From: Diplosphaera chodatii
Lineage: Eukaryota > Chlorophyta > Trebouxiophyceae > Prasiolales > Stichococcaceae
DNA length: 64,000 nt
Direction of reading: 5' to 3'
Assembly (NCBI GenBank): GCA_032358165.1
Contig: JAALGY010000043.1
Coordinates: 1,736,001-1,800,000 of the forward strand
The notes beneath the pieces are model-generated. The model made no database searches, was not told the origin of the DNA, and saw only the letters and a list, made by a program, of their open reading frames with translations. Every line of letters starts with the position of its first letter. The first letter of the stretch is position 1. The position numbers and the translations under genes are program-made. Shown one piece after another: positions 46,801 through 59,700 of the stretch.

Positions 46801-48576
46801 CGCGCTGACTCCTGCAGGATGTGAGAACATCTAGAAGCAGCAGGTTTGACACTTGACATGCGTCGATAGCGTACCTCGTGAGGTATGATGGAGGTGCGTG
46901 GCCGCCGCAGCAGCGCAAACTCCACATTGTCACCAACCTGCGAACATGCCACCAGAACAAGTGAGCACTGGTGTGCTTCTAGTGGATGTTGCCCAAGCGC
47001 CATGCATTCAACACGACAGGCTGCGGCACATGCGGAAGCATTGGCAAGCGCGCCTTGATGGGCGTTACTTGACGTGCGGTGAACAGCCGCAGTTCCCGAG
47101 CAGCAATCTGCGAGAAGCAGAGGGGGCACGGCGCTGTGCGCCTAAAGTTATCTCCGCCATGCGTGACCTGCACGATCAGCAAGTACTTGGCACATAAGAG
47201 GGCAGGACGAGTTTCTCTTGTGGGAGCCGCCTGGAAACCCATGTAAGTCCTGTGCGACTGCTGAGCCAACACTGGGCATGGTTCTGGAACTATGCTGCCT
47301 GTTGAGCAGGATGCAAGGTATCAGAGCTTTGTAGCTCACCAGGTGCTGCACGATGGCAGGGAACGAGAACACATGGCCGCAGGGCGTGATCTGCGAAGCG
47401 ACAGGCGGCCCTAGCGCGATAGGGCACATCACCTCCCCAGTCGTCTGCATGTCCACCTGTTGCACCAAACAGCACGGTGTTTTTCAGATTGTCACCCTTG
47501 GACACTTTGCAGGTTGCCTACGAGGTAGCAACTTGCCACCAGGGTACCATGCGAGCAGGTGATGATGCACACCTGCAGGACGTCGTCCCAATCAAGCGGC
47601 AGGTCTGCATCTGCGGAGGCCGCCGCCATGTCGGCGGTGTCAGACACCACGAACGAGAAGTTGGCGGCCAGGAACTTGTTGCGGTCGTAGGGCTCCCGGC
47701 GCAGCGCAGAGCGCGACCGCCGTCCGCCCGCTCTGCCGCCCCGCCCACCCTGTAATGGGTACCGCACGAGCCGCCATCAAGCACGCCCTGAACCCTCACA
47801 CGCTTCCGTGCCCCATGGTGTGTACACATATCAGCATGGTGCTGTTGGGTCCTGTGTCAGTGTGCAATGTGTACAGCAGCAGCAGCTCCTCCTCACGTCG
47901 TAGGAGCGGAAGTTGAGCAGGTGGTCGGCCCGCATGCCGCCGCCCCGCTGCGGCGTACTCAGTGCCGCTGGGCGATCCGGTCGATTCTGGCCCTGCTGCG
48001 GCTGCGCCACCGCCTGCTGCTGCTGCTGCTGCTGCTCTGATGGCAGCGCTTCTGCTTGGCTAGCAGGCCTGCAGCCACAGCTGTGAGAGTGGCAATGTAG
48101 AATTCGAACTACGCTGTGATGATGATGACGAGACCACAGTGACGTCCAGGCCTGTGCGGGCTGTGCACCACGGAGTCCCTCTGCTCACCTGTCGTTCTGT
48201 CTGCCGCCGTGTCCAAACGCTTGCGACAGGCCGCCGCCGCGCCCGCCCCGCCGCCCCCCGCCCCGGCCGCCCCTGCCGCCCCGCTCACCGGGGCGACCCC
48301 CGCCATCCTGCTACAACCCATCCGACACTGAGCGTCCTGGCAACTACGCTGCGTAGCCCTGTGGGATGATCCGGCTGCATGTGGATAACTGACTGCAATT
48401 CGCCAGGGATCAGTAGCAGGGATCAGTAGTGGCACCCTGTGGGGACGGCCAGGCGGAGTCAGGACGGCGCCTCGGCCGCGGGCGTCCACGGTCTTTGCTG
48501 GCGCCCGCTGCTGCTGCTTCTGGTTCTGCTGTTGTTGGTCGCCTGCCGGGAGGCCTGCAGGATGGTCATCATGCAT
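43893..48576 (-). CDS. RNF10: RNF10-like protein with a degenerate RING finger
   Basis: Homologue of RNF10, an E3 ubiquitin ligase that modifies 40S ribosomal proteins in animals. The proposed start at 48576 (MHDDHPAGLPAGDQQQQ) leads to an RGG-like exon (GRPGERGGRGGRGGGRRGGR, about 48280) and a Q7 tract. MRADHLLNFRSYD (about 47930) and REPYDRNKFLAANFSFVVSD (about 47690) match the family. The RING region reads VMCPIALGPPVASQITPCGH, then VFSFPAIVQHL (about 47420-47340), and a later exon has CPLCFSQIAARELRLF (about 47120). Three of eight zinc ligands appear changed (Ala, Ser, Ala). Further on: FAKFTIVADPAPLWRRAAEE (about 46560), PYVWIAQELLASRAAG (about 46170), EQFFYQAADGQAAFLAALPA (about 45450), RRRLGPLSHVPLG and DGVSFASMARLGFAATGP (about 44420). 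The RNF10-like C-terminus KKKSKPVLLFSSAQRRY ends at 43893. Confidence 0.86.
48014..48034 (-). repeat. (CAG)7 trinucleotide repeat coding poly-Gln
   Basis: Seven perfect CTG units on plus, read as CAG on minus, coding seven glutamines in the N-terminal region of the RNF10-like protein. A simple microsatellite that could vary between strains. Confidence 0.85.
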
Positions 48577-49932
48577 GCACACTGGGCAGTTGCGTCTGGT
48601 GGTGTTGCTCAGAGGGCCGACGTGATCTGCTGTTGAATATGTTGTTGTCATACTTACGGACAGTAGCCGATCTGGATGAGGTGAGACGTAACAGATGCAG
48701 TGCATGCCAAGCGCACGACGCTCACCAACTTGATGCACTACTGACAAGCCTAAAGAAGTCATCTCGGCAGCGCACCTGCGGGCACGAAGCTCGCCGCCTC
48801 GGCGCTGAGCACTCGCTCAGCTGCCTGTGATGTTCCGCCATGCTGGGCAACGTTTGTAGGGCTGCGTTGAAACTCTGGCTTAGGCAAGTGTTGTGTAGTG
48901 TTTTGGGTATCAGACATCAACTGGATGTACGGGAGCAGGAGGTGGCATCAGATCGCTTATACAGCATCACACGGATATGTGTTCGCCTGTAAAGCTGTAA
49001 CTCAGGCTGGAGCACCACCTGCACCTGTCTCTTTGCCCCTAGCACGACTAGCTAGAAGGCCTAAGCAAACTAGGGACTACCAGTCCCTCGCTCCGGTCGC
49101 TGCACAGGCGCTGGTCAGACTGCCAGGCTTTCACCATCGCCTTTGCTTGCAGTTGAGCATTGTTGAGCACTGCAGCTCGCAGCGAGAGCTTGCGGCTGTC
49201 TTCTTGATTCCGCTCGTCAGGCTGCCGTTATAAACCGACAGACAGCTGCTGGCCCTGGGTGCAGCACGCGCACGGGTGCACCGTTAACTGCCGGACAGCC
49301 GATCGACACAGCGAAGGGGCCTCTCTACTGAACCAACGCAGCGACGGCACCCCCCTGCAACTTGGGCCGGTCTGATGTGCAGGCACGCAAGACAGCGATA
49401 AGTCATACTCCGCCCAAGCAGCTGTAGTTGAGGCAGAGGAGACTATCATCTCAATCGTGCTCATTGCTATGCTTGTCCCGCCGTACGCTGCAGTGTTGCC
49501 GAGGCTGTTGCGGCATGTTGCTGGGGGAGGTCGTCCCAGGACATCTCACAACTCTTGCATGAGCTGCTGCAGACTTGCTTTTGTTTGTCGTAGAGTGGAT
49601 GCATTGGCGTGCTTCTGCATATCATGCTGGTTTGCGCTGCGACAACGCCTGCTGAGTGTCTTCGCCAACATATGCGGGTGACGCAGTGGCCCACCCATGA
49701 CACGATGTGGCGCTTGAGCGGCAAACACTGGTGTTGGGTACCCCAGGTGACTCGGCTTGATCGCACAGCGGCTGGCAAGGGGCACGAGTCCAACTGACGC
49801 GAGCGAAGCGGGTGCCAGCGAGTCTGCGGCACCCTGGCTTGGGTCTCCGCTGTGTTCGGCATCGCAGCGACCGCAAGCACATGGCTCGGCAGCCGGCCGG
49901 CAGGCGCGCCTGACCCGGCGCCCTCAGCACGG
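48577..49932. other. Divergent intergenic region RNF10 / FZR1
   Basis: About 1.36 kb between divergent starts. It has scattered short frames on both strands (for instance 48898-49233 plus) without family resemblance. Both promoters and possibly 5' UTR introns must lie here. No tRNA or repeat recognised. Confidence 0.45.
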
Positions 49933-52900
49933 ATGGCGGACCCGCACCAGCAGGCAGCGGCGGCGGACGGGCGGCAGCCGCAGCGGGGGCAGGACACCGA
50001 CATGCCGCAGGCAGCGGACGGACCAAGCGGCCTCCAGTCGCCCACAGCCTCGCCGGCGTCAGCCATGACGCGCGCGCGCATCCCCAGCGGCGGCGGCGCC
50101 AGCTCCTCGCGCTCGCTGGACTTCCCCTCGCCCCGCAGGTGGGGTGCTCATGCTGAGCTCCGCAGTGTGATGTCTGGCCGAGTGCCTCATCGCCAGCTTG
50201 CATTCATGAAGGTCTGCAAGTTTCTACCTCTCATGCCCCTGTACTGCTGTTGCTCCTCCGAGGGCGAGTGTGCATGTCTGGCCAGGCATGGGCAGGACGG
50301 GGTGGTGTACAGCGACCGCTTCATCCCCTCGCGCTCGGCGTCGGCGCGGCGCAACTTCTCGGCGCTCGACCGGGAGTCGGCAGCCTCGGAGTCCGCCCGC
50401 CTGTCCGACCGCGAGGTCAGCCCCTCCTCAAACCTTGCCGGTCACCGCCGCCGCCGCCGCCTGGCACGCTCAGCCATGAGATGCCCCCCAGTGGCAGGGG
50501 CGGAGGCTTGCGCATGCCAAAACCGTGCTGGGAGTCCGATCCCGAGCTGTGAAGATTGCAATGGTACCATCTGCAGGACTCCAACCCGGCGTACCAGCAG
50601 CTGCTGCAGTCGGAGCTGCTGGGGCGGCCCGCGGCCGGCAGCCCGGAGCGCGTCGCCAGCTTCCGCGACACATCCGGCCCAGGCGGCGGCCTGGGCAGCC
50701 CCAGCCACAGCCCCGCCAAGAAGCTGCTGCGCTTCCAGGCCGGCGACAGGCAAGCGTCTCTCCTCTGGGCCTTGGCCACCAACACTCTGCGCATGGTGTT
50801 GCACACCTGCGGCGCTGTAGCTGCAACCTGCATTGGATGGCAATGAAACTGAAAGCCGCTGCAAGGGCAAACAGCATGCACATGCACGCCCGCCTCGTGG
50901 GTGAGCCTGGAGTACATTGGTGCTTGTCCTTCCCGCTGCAGGTTCAGCCCCATCGCGGGTCCAGCGGCAGCCAACCCCTTCGTGCGCACGCCGATAGGCA
51001 GCGATGCGCCAGGTGCAGCGGGGCCCACGTCGCCCCGGCGAGCACCCCGCAAAATTGCAAAGTCGCCGTACAAGGCAAGCAGAATTCCTGGCATCCTCTT
51101 GTAACTCAATATCTGCAATGGCCAGATGCTGCCTGGCTGGATGACCGTCAGTTGGTGGTGAATAGGACACCAGGCTTTTGACAGGCATACATGGCTGCAA
51201 CAGGTGCTGGACGCGCCAGCGCTGCAGGACGACTTCTACCTCAACCTGGTGGACTGGTCAGCTCAGAACGTGCTTGCAGTGGGCCTAGGTGCGCACGTGT
51301 GGGTGGACTCTGACTTAGGTCGTAGCTGCAGCAGCAAGCATGCATTGTAGGCAGCCACGGCGCTCAGCTTGCACCCGTCCTGCCGGCAGCAGCAAGCAGC
51401 AGCAAGCGTGCAAGCATGCACACAACTGGTGGAGGACCTCGGTGTGCGGGCCGTGCATGACGTGCGCCAGCCGTGGCCGCAGGCACGTGCGTGTACCTGT
51501 GGTCCGCCGCCACGTCGCGGGTGCACAAGCTGTGCGAGCTGGGCTCCACCGCGGCGCCCGACAGCGTGTGCTCCGTCGCGTGGAGCGGCCGGGGCAGCTT
51601 CCTGGCGGTCGGCACCGCGCGCAACGAGACGCAGATCTGGGACGTCCAGAAGTCGCAGCTGTGAGTGGCGCTGTTCGTAGGTTACGCCTGAGCTGCTCAG
51701 GCTCACGCCCAGCTGCACGCCCTTAGAGCGTCTGCCTAGCAGCGCGCCTGGGTGGGCAGCTGTATGTCTGGGCCATCGCAGCATGTTGTGTGCCCCACAG
51801 CCTGGGACCATCGTCAGGCTCAGCGCACCGCATGCTGACGCTGCAAGAAACCAACCGCAGGGTGCGCACGATGAACGGCCACAGGGCGCGGGTGGGCTGC
51901 ATGGCGTGGAGCAGCCACCTGCTCAGCACCGGCAGCCGCGACAAGACCATCCTGCAGCGGGACGTGCGGGCGCCCGAGCACTGGACCAGCCGCCTGGCCG
52001 CCCACCGCTCCGAGGCGCGCCCCGCTGTGCTGCAAGCATTATGGTCCATGATGGTCCGAGGCGCACGCCTCATGCCACACAGCTGACGCGCCCCTTGATG
52101 ATGCCTGCCGGCCGCTGTGGCTTGCATGGTGTCCGCCCCTACTCCGCTCGCTGGCTGCACATATGGCTCAACAGCGGGCCCCCGGTGCCTGTCAGAGCCT
52201 GCGCACGAGGCTCCCCGCCCCCCGAGGCTTGACGGCGCTGCTGCCGCGGCAGGTGTGCGGGCTGAAGTGGGCGCCGGACGACAGGCAGCTGGCGTCGGGC
52301 GGCAACGACAACCAGCTGTACTGCTGGTCCGCCGCCGCCTCCCAGCCCGTCCTGCGCTTCGACGACCACCAGGTGGGGCGCCGAGCACCGTCGCAACGCG
52401 GCTCTCTCCTCTTGCTAGCGCGCCCCCAGCGTGCGGCGAAGAGGTTCTCCCTGCCTCGCCGCCTGCGGATAGATGTGTCTGGCAAAGATTCGACGTGAAC
52501 ATGCTCGCAAGCCTAGCACCTGCAGACATATGACCGATCGACTGCAGGCGGCAGTGAAGGCGATTGCATGGAGCCCGCACCAGCACGGGCTGCTTGCCAG
52601 CGGCGGCGGCACAGCAGACCGGTGCATCCGGTTCTGGAACACCGCGTCGGGTGCAGCGCTCACTGCCATCGATACCGGCTCGCAGGTGGGTTGTAGAGCT
52701 AAATCTCCTTCAAAGCTGCGCTGCTGAGCTTGAGCCGCGTGTGGCTGTCCCAGTGCAGTTTCACGTTCCATGAGCCACAGCCTCTCGAACTCTGATGGCA
52801 ATGCATGGCTGCGCATGGGATGCAGGTATGCAACCTCTCGTGGAGCCGCAATGTCAATGAGGTCGTGTCAACGCATGGCTACAGCCAAAACCAGGTGCTC

Positions 52901-53413
52901 TTGAATTTAGAGCAGCGTTTGTTGGAGTGGTGGCTGTGTAACAGGAGCCACCTTGCTTTTTGAGTGGGTGTTTGTGTCCATCCTGTGCCAACCTCCCGAG
53001 TTACGCTGTACACTGTGCTAAATGACCACAATGATGAGTATGGTGAATTCACACATACAAACGAAAATGAGTGCAGGTGTGCGTGTGGCGGTGGCCGGGG
53101 CTGGCCAAGCTGGCGACGCTGACGGGTCACTCGATGCGCGTGCTGTACCTGGCGGTTTCGCCTGACGGCCAGACCATCGTCACTGGCGCCGGTGCGTGCG
53201 CAGCCCGTCCACTTGCCACTGTGCACAGCTGCGTGGCGTTGCAGGCACCCCCTGTTCAGAAACCCCTTTGGACAGCGGGTGAGTCATGTTTGGGCCACAC
53301 ATCCTGCAGGCGATGAGACGCTGCGCTTCTGGAGCGTGTTTCCCGGCGCCAAGGTTGCCGGCTCTGCAGACGAATCAGCAGTCTCAAACATGATGCGAGC
53401 CCACATACGATGA
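49933..53413 (+). CDS. FZR1: Anaphase-promoting complex activator CDH1/FZR/CCS52A
   Basis: WD40 co-activator that recruits substrates to APC/C in late mitosis and G1; the plant form (CCS52A) drives endoreduplication. Start at 49933 ([20 protein letters not shown]). The C-box is in YSDRFIPSR (about 50310). A conserved exon has [14 protein letters not shown] (about 50583). [12 protein letters not shown] (about 51040) leads into [20 protein letters not shown] (51203 on) and [10 protein letters not shown]40 blades follow: [20 protein letters not shown] (about 51485), [35 protein letters not shown] with [14 protein letters not shown] (about 51870), [20 protein letters not shown] (about 52254), [20 protein letters not shown] (about 52563), [20 protein letters not shown] (about 52825) and [20 protein letters not shown] (about 53128). 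The last exon, [14 protein letters not shown], ends in the APC/C-binding IR dipeptide; TGA 53411-53413. Confidence 0.95.
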
Positions 53414-53949
53414 GGACCCCAGACATATGCATGGGAGTGAGCTACCAGACGTCTGCGCCTAGGTCAGCAGGAAGCACTATGCGCTTTGCGGAGACAGACA
53501 GCTGCGCAGGTTGTACTGATTTTGTGCAGCTTGCTCAGCTGACGACAACAAGCACAGCTTTGCTTGAACAATGGTGTGCAGGAGGCTTCACATAACTTGG
53601 GGTCCTCCTGTTCTAGATTGTAAGGCTGGTGTAGCATGACCGTTTATGGCACAGAAACGGTCCAAAAACTTAATGACCCTCAGCAAAATATCAAGCGCTC
53701 GACAGTCAACAACTGTTTCAGCATCTGCACTGACAACGGTTGCACAAGCCCAGCGCCAAACAATACATTCATGACGCTGCAGCCTCACATTGTAAGCAGC
53801 TAAACACCCAATTATGCTTGCAGGCAGGCTGAGGATCAACTGCAGCAAAAGTACAAAGATGAAGTACTATAATGCCATTGCTTCAATATACACGCCATAC
53901 ACATGCACACCATACAAGGCCAAACACGGCAGCTGCTGATATTGTGTCC
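53414..53949. other. Convergent intergenic region FZR1 / BAR-like gene
   Basis: About 535 bp of 3' UTR and spacer between convergent genes. Apart from TGTAA motifs there is no supported feature. Confidence 0.45.
53619..53623 (+). promoter_or_regulatory. TGTAA polyadenylation signal candidate for FZR1
   Basis: TGTAA about 206 nt downstream of the FZR1 stop, in AT-richer 3' flanking DNA. A second TGTAA lies further on, near 53790. Confidence 0.45.
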
Positions 53950-55529
53950 TCAGCGAGCAGCAATCTGTGGCGCCATAGCTGGCTGGATCTTGTGCTGTGG
54001 CACTGGTGGCATGCCATGCGTCGGGGACGGCGGCACCTGCGATGGCATCCAAATTGGGTCGACAGTGTATTGTGGACGATTTCTTTATTGCGTGAGGGGC
54101 TTGACGTGCACAAGACCTGTGGCAAGCTAGGATCACACTCTGAGAGGTGCTCCAGCAGGGCAGTCTTTAACACTTTGGTTCACGGCACAGGTACCTGCTG
54201 TGGGTGCGGCGGGGCGGAGGCGAAGCTTGCGGGTGCAGCAGTAGCCTGCAGACGCTCACACATGCTCGAGCTGTTCACTCGCAAATCTTTGCTATCCGGA
54301 GGCTGGCATCACAATGAGCAGCATGTGACCCCTGGGGTATCATATGCTTGCAGCCTACCGGGTGGGTCATGCCTGCCGAGCATGCGGTGGCAGCCTTGGA
54401 CAGTGTTGCAGCCTGCAAACCAGGACTCTGCATCTTGTGCAGGCTGATAGTCTCAGCGTGCAGCAGCCGGCATTAGGCACCCGAGACAGTCGCAATGGGA
54501 TAATGGACAGTTCGGGGGGTGGCTGTCAAACACAACGAGGAGTGAGCTGCAGCAATATGAAGGTTGTTACACCTGCACAGACATGGCCTGAGCCAGCCAG
54601 CCTTGCAGTTGGGATGCGTCGCTGCACAGCTGGGCCAGCTCTGCTGCGAGGTTCGCCTCCGTTGTGTTGAATGTTGTGCGGGCTCCTGCAAGCAGCAGCT
54701 GGCAAAAGGTTGGCCAGGGCCGCGTATCGCATGCATGCTGCTTGCGTGGAGAGGGTACAAGCCCACGGAATCAAGCCCGACCGTGTGCTTTGCGGGTGCA
54801 CAAAGTGCTGCTTTGCTGACAAGCCCAGCGTTCAGTCGTCCTAGTCGACATCGTTATTGGCGATTGCTACAGGGTGCCTCATGCGTGCAACAAATGGTCA
54901 TCAGCGATGTGCCGACCTGACAGTGCGGCGTCGCTCTCCTCGCGCGGCGCGGGCTGTGCGGTGTTGTCCTTCTTGGCGATGTGCTCCTTCAGGTGCTTCT
55001 GCGACTTGAGGTAGAACTGGCGGCGCGACGCGTCCAGGCGCACGCCCGCCTTGCTGAGCTCGCCCATGTGCGCCTGTAATGTGCTTGGGCGTACTTTGTG
55101 CAAGAGTGGGCTCTCGAGCAACGACCGACGACAGGAGCAGATGTTGCACCTCAGATGATGACAAACCAGCGACACATGCCGTCGCGTCCCAGCGAGTGGC
55201 GGTTGTCGACAGCCAGGTACCTTGGCAGTATCGTATCGCTTCATCCAGGACTGCATCGGCCCCAGGACTGCCGCCTGCACCTGGCCGGCCTGCGATACGG
55301 CACCAGCCCCCTTCCGTCAGAGACTCTATAAAGTTCAATTTCAGCACATGCTAGCAGCAGTCATGCATCCCACTTCTATCGACACCAACGTGTAACGATG
55401 AGAACCCACATCTATCTTGCCAAGCGTGCCAGCCTGGATGACGCCGGCCTGGCTTCCTGGCACCGGCTCTGCTGCCATATCCGATGTGTCAACGTTCCAG
55501 ACCTGCGCGGTGGAAGTAGATCGTGACAA
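53950..55529 (-). CDS. BAR-like coiled-coil protein with Pro-rich C-terminus
   Basis: Tentative gene. The proposed first exon is MSRSTSTAQVWNVDTSDMAA (start 55529, uncertain), then a run to VSIE. The next exon (about 55285-55230) reads AAVLGPMQSWMKRYDTAK. The next (about 55070-54925) begins AHMGELSKAGVRLDASRR and continues QFYLKSQKHLKEHIAKK. The order W-x-x-Y-x-x-A-K, then an Asp-x-x-Arg-Arg motif on a long helix, resembles BAR-domain membrane-curvature proteins. A further helical exon (about 54655-54573) reads ANLAAELAQLCSDASQLQGW. A short Ala/Pro exon (about 54245-54200) is followed by the terminal VPPSPTHGMPPVPQHKIQPA, ending in TGA 53950-53952. The Pro-rich tail could bind SH3 or similar domains. 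A related endocytic adaptor is an alternative. Confidence 0.42.
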
Positions 55530-56745
55530 AGTCTACTATGCATCTGGGGGATGTGCGATTGGCCAGCATGAGGAAGCAAAGTCTTTTAGTAGCAGCACCC
55601 ACGCCTGGCATGTTGCCTGACAGAATCTTGTCTGTGCTTGCAATCAGTCCTGCAGGGCGCCACAATCAGTTAGAGAGAGCTTATTGCATGGGAGAGAGAA
55701 AAAAAGGAGAAAACAAGGGCTGAGGTCAGCATCATGAGGATCCTGAACAATTGGCGCAGCAGGGAGCAGCACCGTCAATTGCACCATTCGAGCCCTGAGA
55801 TGAGAAGTGAAAGGGATCAGACGTTGCTTCCCGACTTGGTGTTGGCATCAGAACGTCCCGTTCAAGGAAACATCGTGGTGCTGTACAACAGTGTCTGCAA
55901 GCGTGCAACTGAGCATGGCTTTTGCTGGCTGCCGCACCTTGACTTGCTTTTGGCAGTCGAGCAGCTTCGTCCGGAATGCTGTGACCTCGCTCATCACTGC
56001 ACTTCAGGCGAGGAAACCAAGCTCAGCAGTCAGCGTGCCCTAGCTGTCACAGACGAGTCCACGAGTGCCGCCATGCTGAACCGGTGCTGACTCGGCAGTA
56101 GGTCACTGAGGGCGTCCGTGCAGCAGAGCGGTATGCAGCGGCAGACAAGACAGCTGAATGTCCACCAAGCCCGTGCTACGCAAGCGTGGCAGTTAGTCCA
56201 TGATGGAAGGGGAGGGGGGAAGGACTTGCTGTTCTCGGCCCTTTGGCTCTTGACGCCCTTCATGTCCCGAGTCGAGGGGGCAAAGCACCAGCACGTTTGC
56301 TTCACCTTCTCTGAATGCACATCCATGATGACGGGCGGCAACCTGCCACGCGCACATCCGCTCAGAGCAAGCGACGGAAATGCTGGATTGACAGACCCAG
56401 GGATACACTCTGGCAACACACGCATCACGTGTCCCAGATGAGTGTGTCAAGCCTGCCGCCAATTTGACCGCCGGTGAGATGGCAGCAGCTGATACCAGCT
56501 GCTGGGCCCCGTGACAGCTGACTCAACTGTATGCCCTGCCGTCCAGCAATTGCAGTGACCAGCGCGTGAGCAAGCCTCAAAAGAGCGTTGTAGCTAGATG
56601 GAAGCGTCGTGATGAACACCATCACAGACAAATGAAAGGCGTGGCTGCAAATCAGAGTACAATGGAGCAGCATGTGCAGGCGTTACTGCAATGACCGCTA
56701 ATCTGCACCACACCCATCACCATGGCAACTGAAGGCACGCAGAGC
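55530..56745. other. Gene-poor stretch
   Basis: About 1.2 kb between two minus-strand genes. Open frames are short and show no family resemblance. A purine-rich run (AGAGAGAGAAAAAAGGAGAA) lies near 55690. It should hold the promoter of the BAR-like gene and the 3' UTR of the phosphohexomutase, with possible unrecognised 5' exons. Confidence 0.45.
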
Positions 56746-59700
56746 TCATCGACCCTCCGATGGCCCGTCTTTGCCAGCACCAGCTGCCAGCTGCGCGATA
56801 TCGATCTCCACATCTTGGGCGCAGCTGACCATGAAGAACTTCATGAGCTGCAAGTGCAACATACACAAGCGTCACGGAACGCAGCACACATCTGCACAGC
56901 GGGTTTTCACAGAACATACAAGCATTGTGGACTGCTACATTGGCATTTGTTACCAGGCCGGCACAGGATGCCTTGATCATTTGACCCTATGACTGACCTG
57001 GGCGGCTGTGGCCCGGGCGCCGCCCTCCACCTCCGACTCGATGTTCAGGACGAGCAGCGGGTCGTGCAGTGACGCGCGCAGCAGTGCCCACCCCCGGCGT
57101 CCCTCGCCTGCACACGGCGGGGAGCGGCTTCTGAGGAACATGTGCAGAGAGCACAGGCAGCGTTGCAGCACCGCCTATCCAGTGCTGCAGCCCAGCCCAG
57201 GCGCTTGCTCCCCCGCCTGTGCCTGGCAACGCTGCGCCCCGCAGCATCTCGCATTGACCACAGCCTGCACGATGTGAACTCGGACACACACTATGTGCGG
57301 CAAGGCTGCATGTAGTTGCAGGAGCAGCCCACCCTCGTCGATGGAGACGCGCCAGCCCTCGTGGTTTTCGGGCTCCAGGGACCAGTTGGCGGCGCCGCCC
57401 GCGCCCGCCTGCAGCCAGTCGTGGAAGCAGTCCAGCACCGCCTGCATCCCGCCCTTCACATCCTCCGTGCCCGACACCTGTGGAGAGCAGCAGGCGGGGG
57501 CATGAGCAGCTGTGTACGGGGTGTCGTGCTCAGCTGCACCGAGTCATGCGCTGAGTGCGGCACGTTGCTGGCAGCAGGAGGGCAGCAGCGGTGCATGCGG
57601 ATAGCGGCATGCTGGGGGGGCTAGTTGAGCGCTGGCAGCATGGTGTCGACACACACCTTCAGGCGGTACTCGCGGCTCTCCACGGGCTCCTTCAGGTCGC
57701 GCAGCAGCGCGGTGATGTCGCGGCCGCCGCCCTCGTTCGCGGTCCGCACCAGCTCGATGACGCAGCGCACCGCCGAGTACGCGCCGTCGTCCAGGTAGTA
57801 GTTTTCTTGCATGGCGCCGTGGCCGCTGCGAATGAGAGCAGGCTCCTTTGTTGAAGCCTACTCAACATGCTCGTAAGCTCACTCTGAAAACGAGCACAAC
57901 TTTAGCTGGATGCTGCAGTTGACCTTGCGTGAGCCTTGAAACCCAGTCCACGTCACACTCCGACACATGGTTCGCTTGATGAGCAATTGTGCTGGACCAT
58001 CTGTGCGCACCTGGTCTCCATCATGAGCTGGCAGTCGACGCCCTCCTTGGCAAGCGCAATGCCCTTGTTGATCACGTTCTTGTAGCCGCGCTGGAAGCGG
58101 AAGTGGCGGCCGCCCAGCCCCGCGATGAAGTCGGACAGCCCATTGCTGGTCACACTATCGGTTACGATGGTCGTCCCCTGGTGCTCCCTGTGAGATGTCG
58201 CAGGGTGTCTCCTGCTGGCGGTCTTGCAGCTGTCGCACGATGCTGCAGCAAGACTTGACATACGAAACGGTGAAGCTGCGGCAAACTGTGATCACCCACC
58301 GCAGTGCGATGTAGGACATGAGGCCAATGTAGCGATTGCTGTTGATGGGCTCCCCATTCGCGGCGACTACTGCTGAGCGGTCCACATCGGTGTCGAACAC
58401 GATGCCCAGGTCCGCTCCAGATCGCTGCAGGTGGAGCAGCCTCGAGTCTCGGGAGCGTGTGTCGTGATCCAATGGTGAGCTTCCACTTCACCAGAAGTCT
58501 GAATGTGCCTGATGTTTGCATGCACAGGACAGCAGCAGGGTCGTACTCTTACCTTTACCATCTCACAGCCCGCAGCCATGGCCTCTGCATTCTCGGGGTT
58601 TGGTATGTGATTGGGGAAGTGGCCATCGCCATCCAGAAATTGGCTGCCTACAGCATTGCCAGAGACCATGTCGTGACACTGCCGAATACCAGGTATCAGC
58701 AATGTGCTGACTGCCACTCATACCGCGCGGATTTGCAGCAGGGCATTGCCCAGGAGCATCCACACTTTTTTTTCATTCACAATAGCCGACCTTCAATGTT
58801 GGCGCCCAGCGGTTGCAGGACGTCATATGCAAAGTAGCCACCGCCGCCATTGCCGGCATCCACCACGATGTGGAAGCCACGCAGCGGGTGCTCATAGTCC
58901 TCCTTGTCGTCAACCCCCTTCTTGATGATGCCCCTGAGGTGCGCCGCATACACTGGCATGAACTCATCCTGCGGCAGCAATGACAGATTCTATGAACATT
59001 CATTATTGGTTTCAAGATGTGCTTTGACTTTGCCTGCATCTTTGCTGTTCTGGCATGCTGCACACATGCATCCGCGCCCACTACATACCAATTCATGTGA
59101 GAGAACCCGAAACGCTATTATGCAATCACATCAAAACGACACTCAAGTGTACCTGGCTGATGAGGCCGGGGTCAGCACCCAGCGCCGTCTGTAGCACATA
59201 TGCAGCCAGATCCTGCTCCTCTGCTGGTGAGACACCTGCGGCCACTGCCTGCGCTGCTGCCCCTTTGAGAATAGCACTGATGTCTGCCTGCAGACGAACG
59301 GAGGTGGGGTACCCACGATGAGCCTCAATGGAGGTGTCACGGCTGGTGCACATGCATAGTTGACCCATGCTGTGCATGGAGCACGGTGCAACAGGCGACG
59401 TTCTGCCTGTGGGGCAACTGTATCTATCCTCCAGGTACGTACCTTTTCAGCACCGCCCTCCCTGGTAAAGAACTTGAAGCCATTGCGGTGGAAGGGCAGG
59501 TGGCTGGCTGTTATCATGATGGAGCCGTCATACTGATGTCCTGCCGCAGCAGAAGGTGCATGCATCAGCATGCAGTGCCCTGATGCCATTCAGCAATGAT
59601 GCGATGCAACAAACATCAGCTCAGGTCGCTGGCAGCCAAGATGATGCCCTTGTGAGGGCTGTTCTGATCAACTTACCATCTAGAATGCAACTCATGAACA

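Noticed and set aside
48898..49233. Plus-strand 111-residue frame upstream of FZR1
   Set aside because: No family resemblance, no splice context, composition like intergenic DNA.
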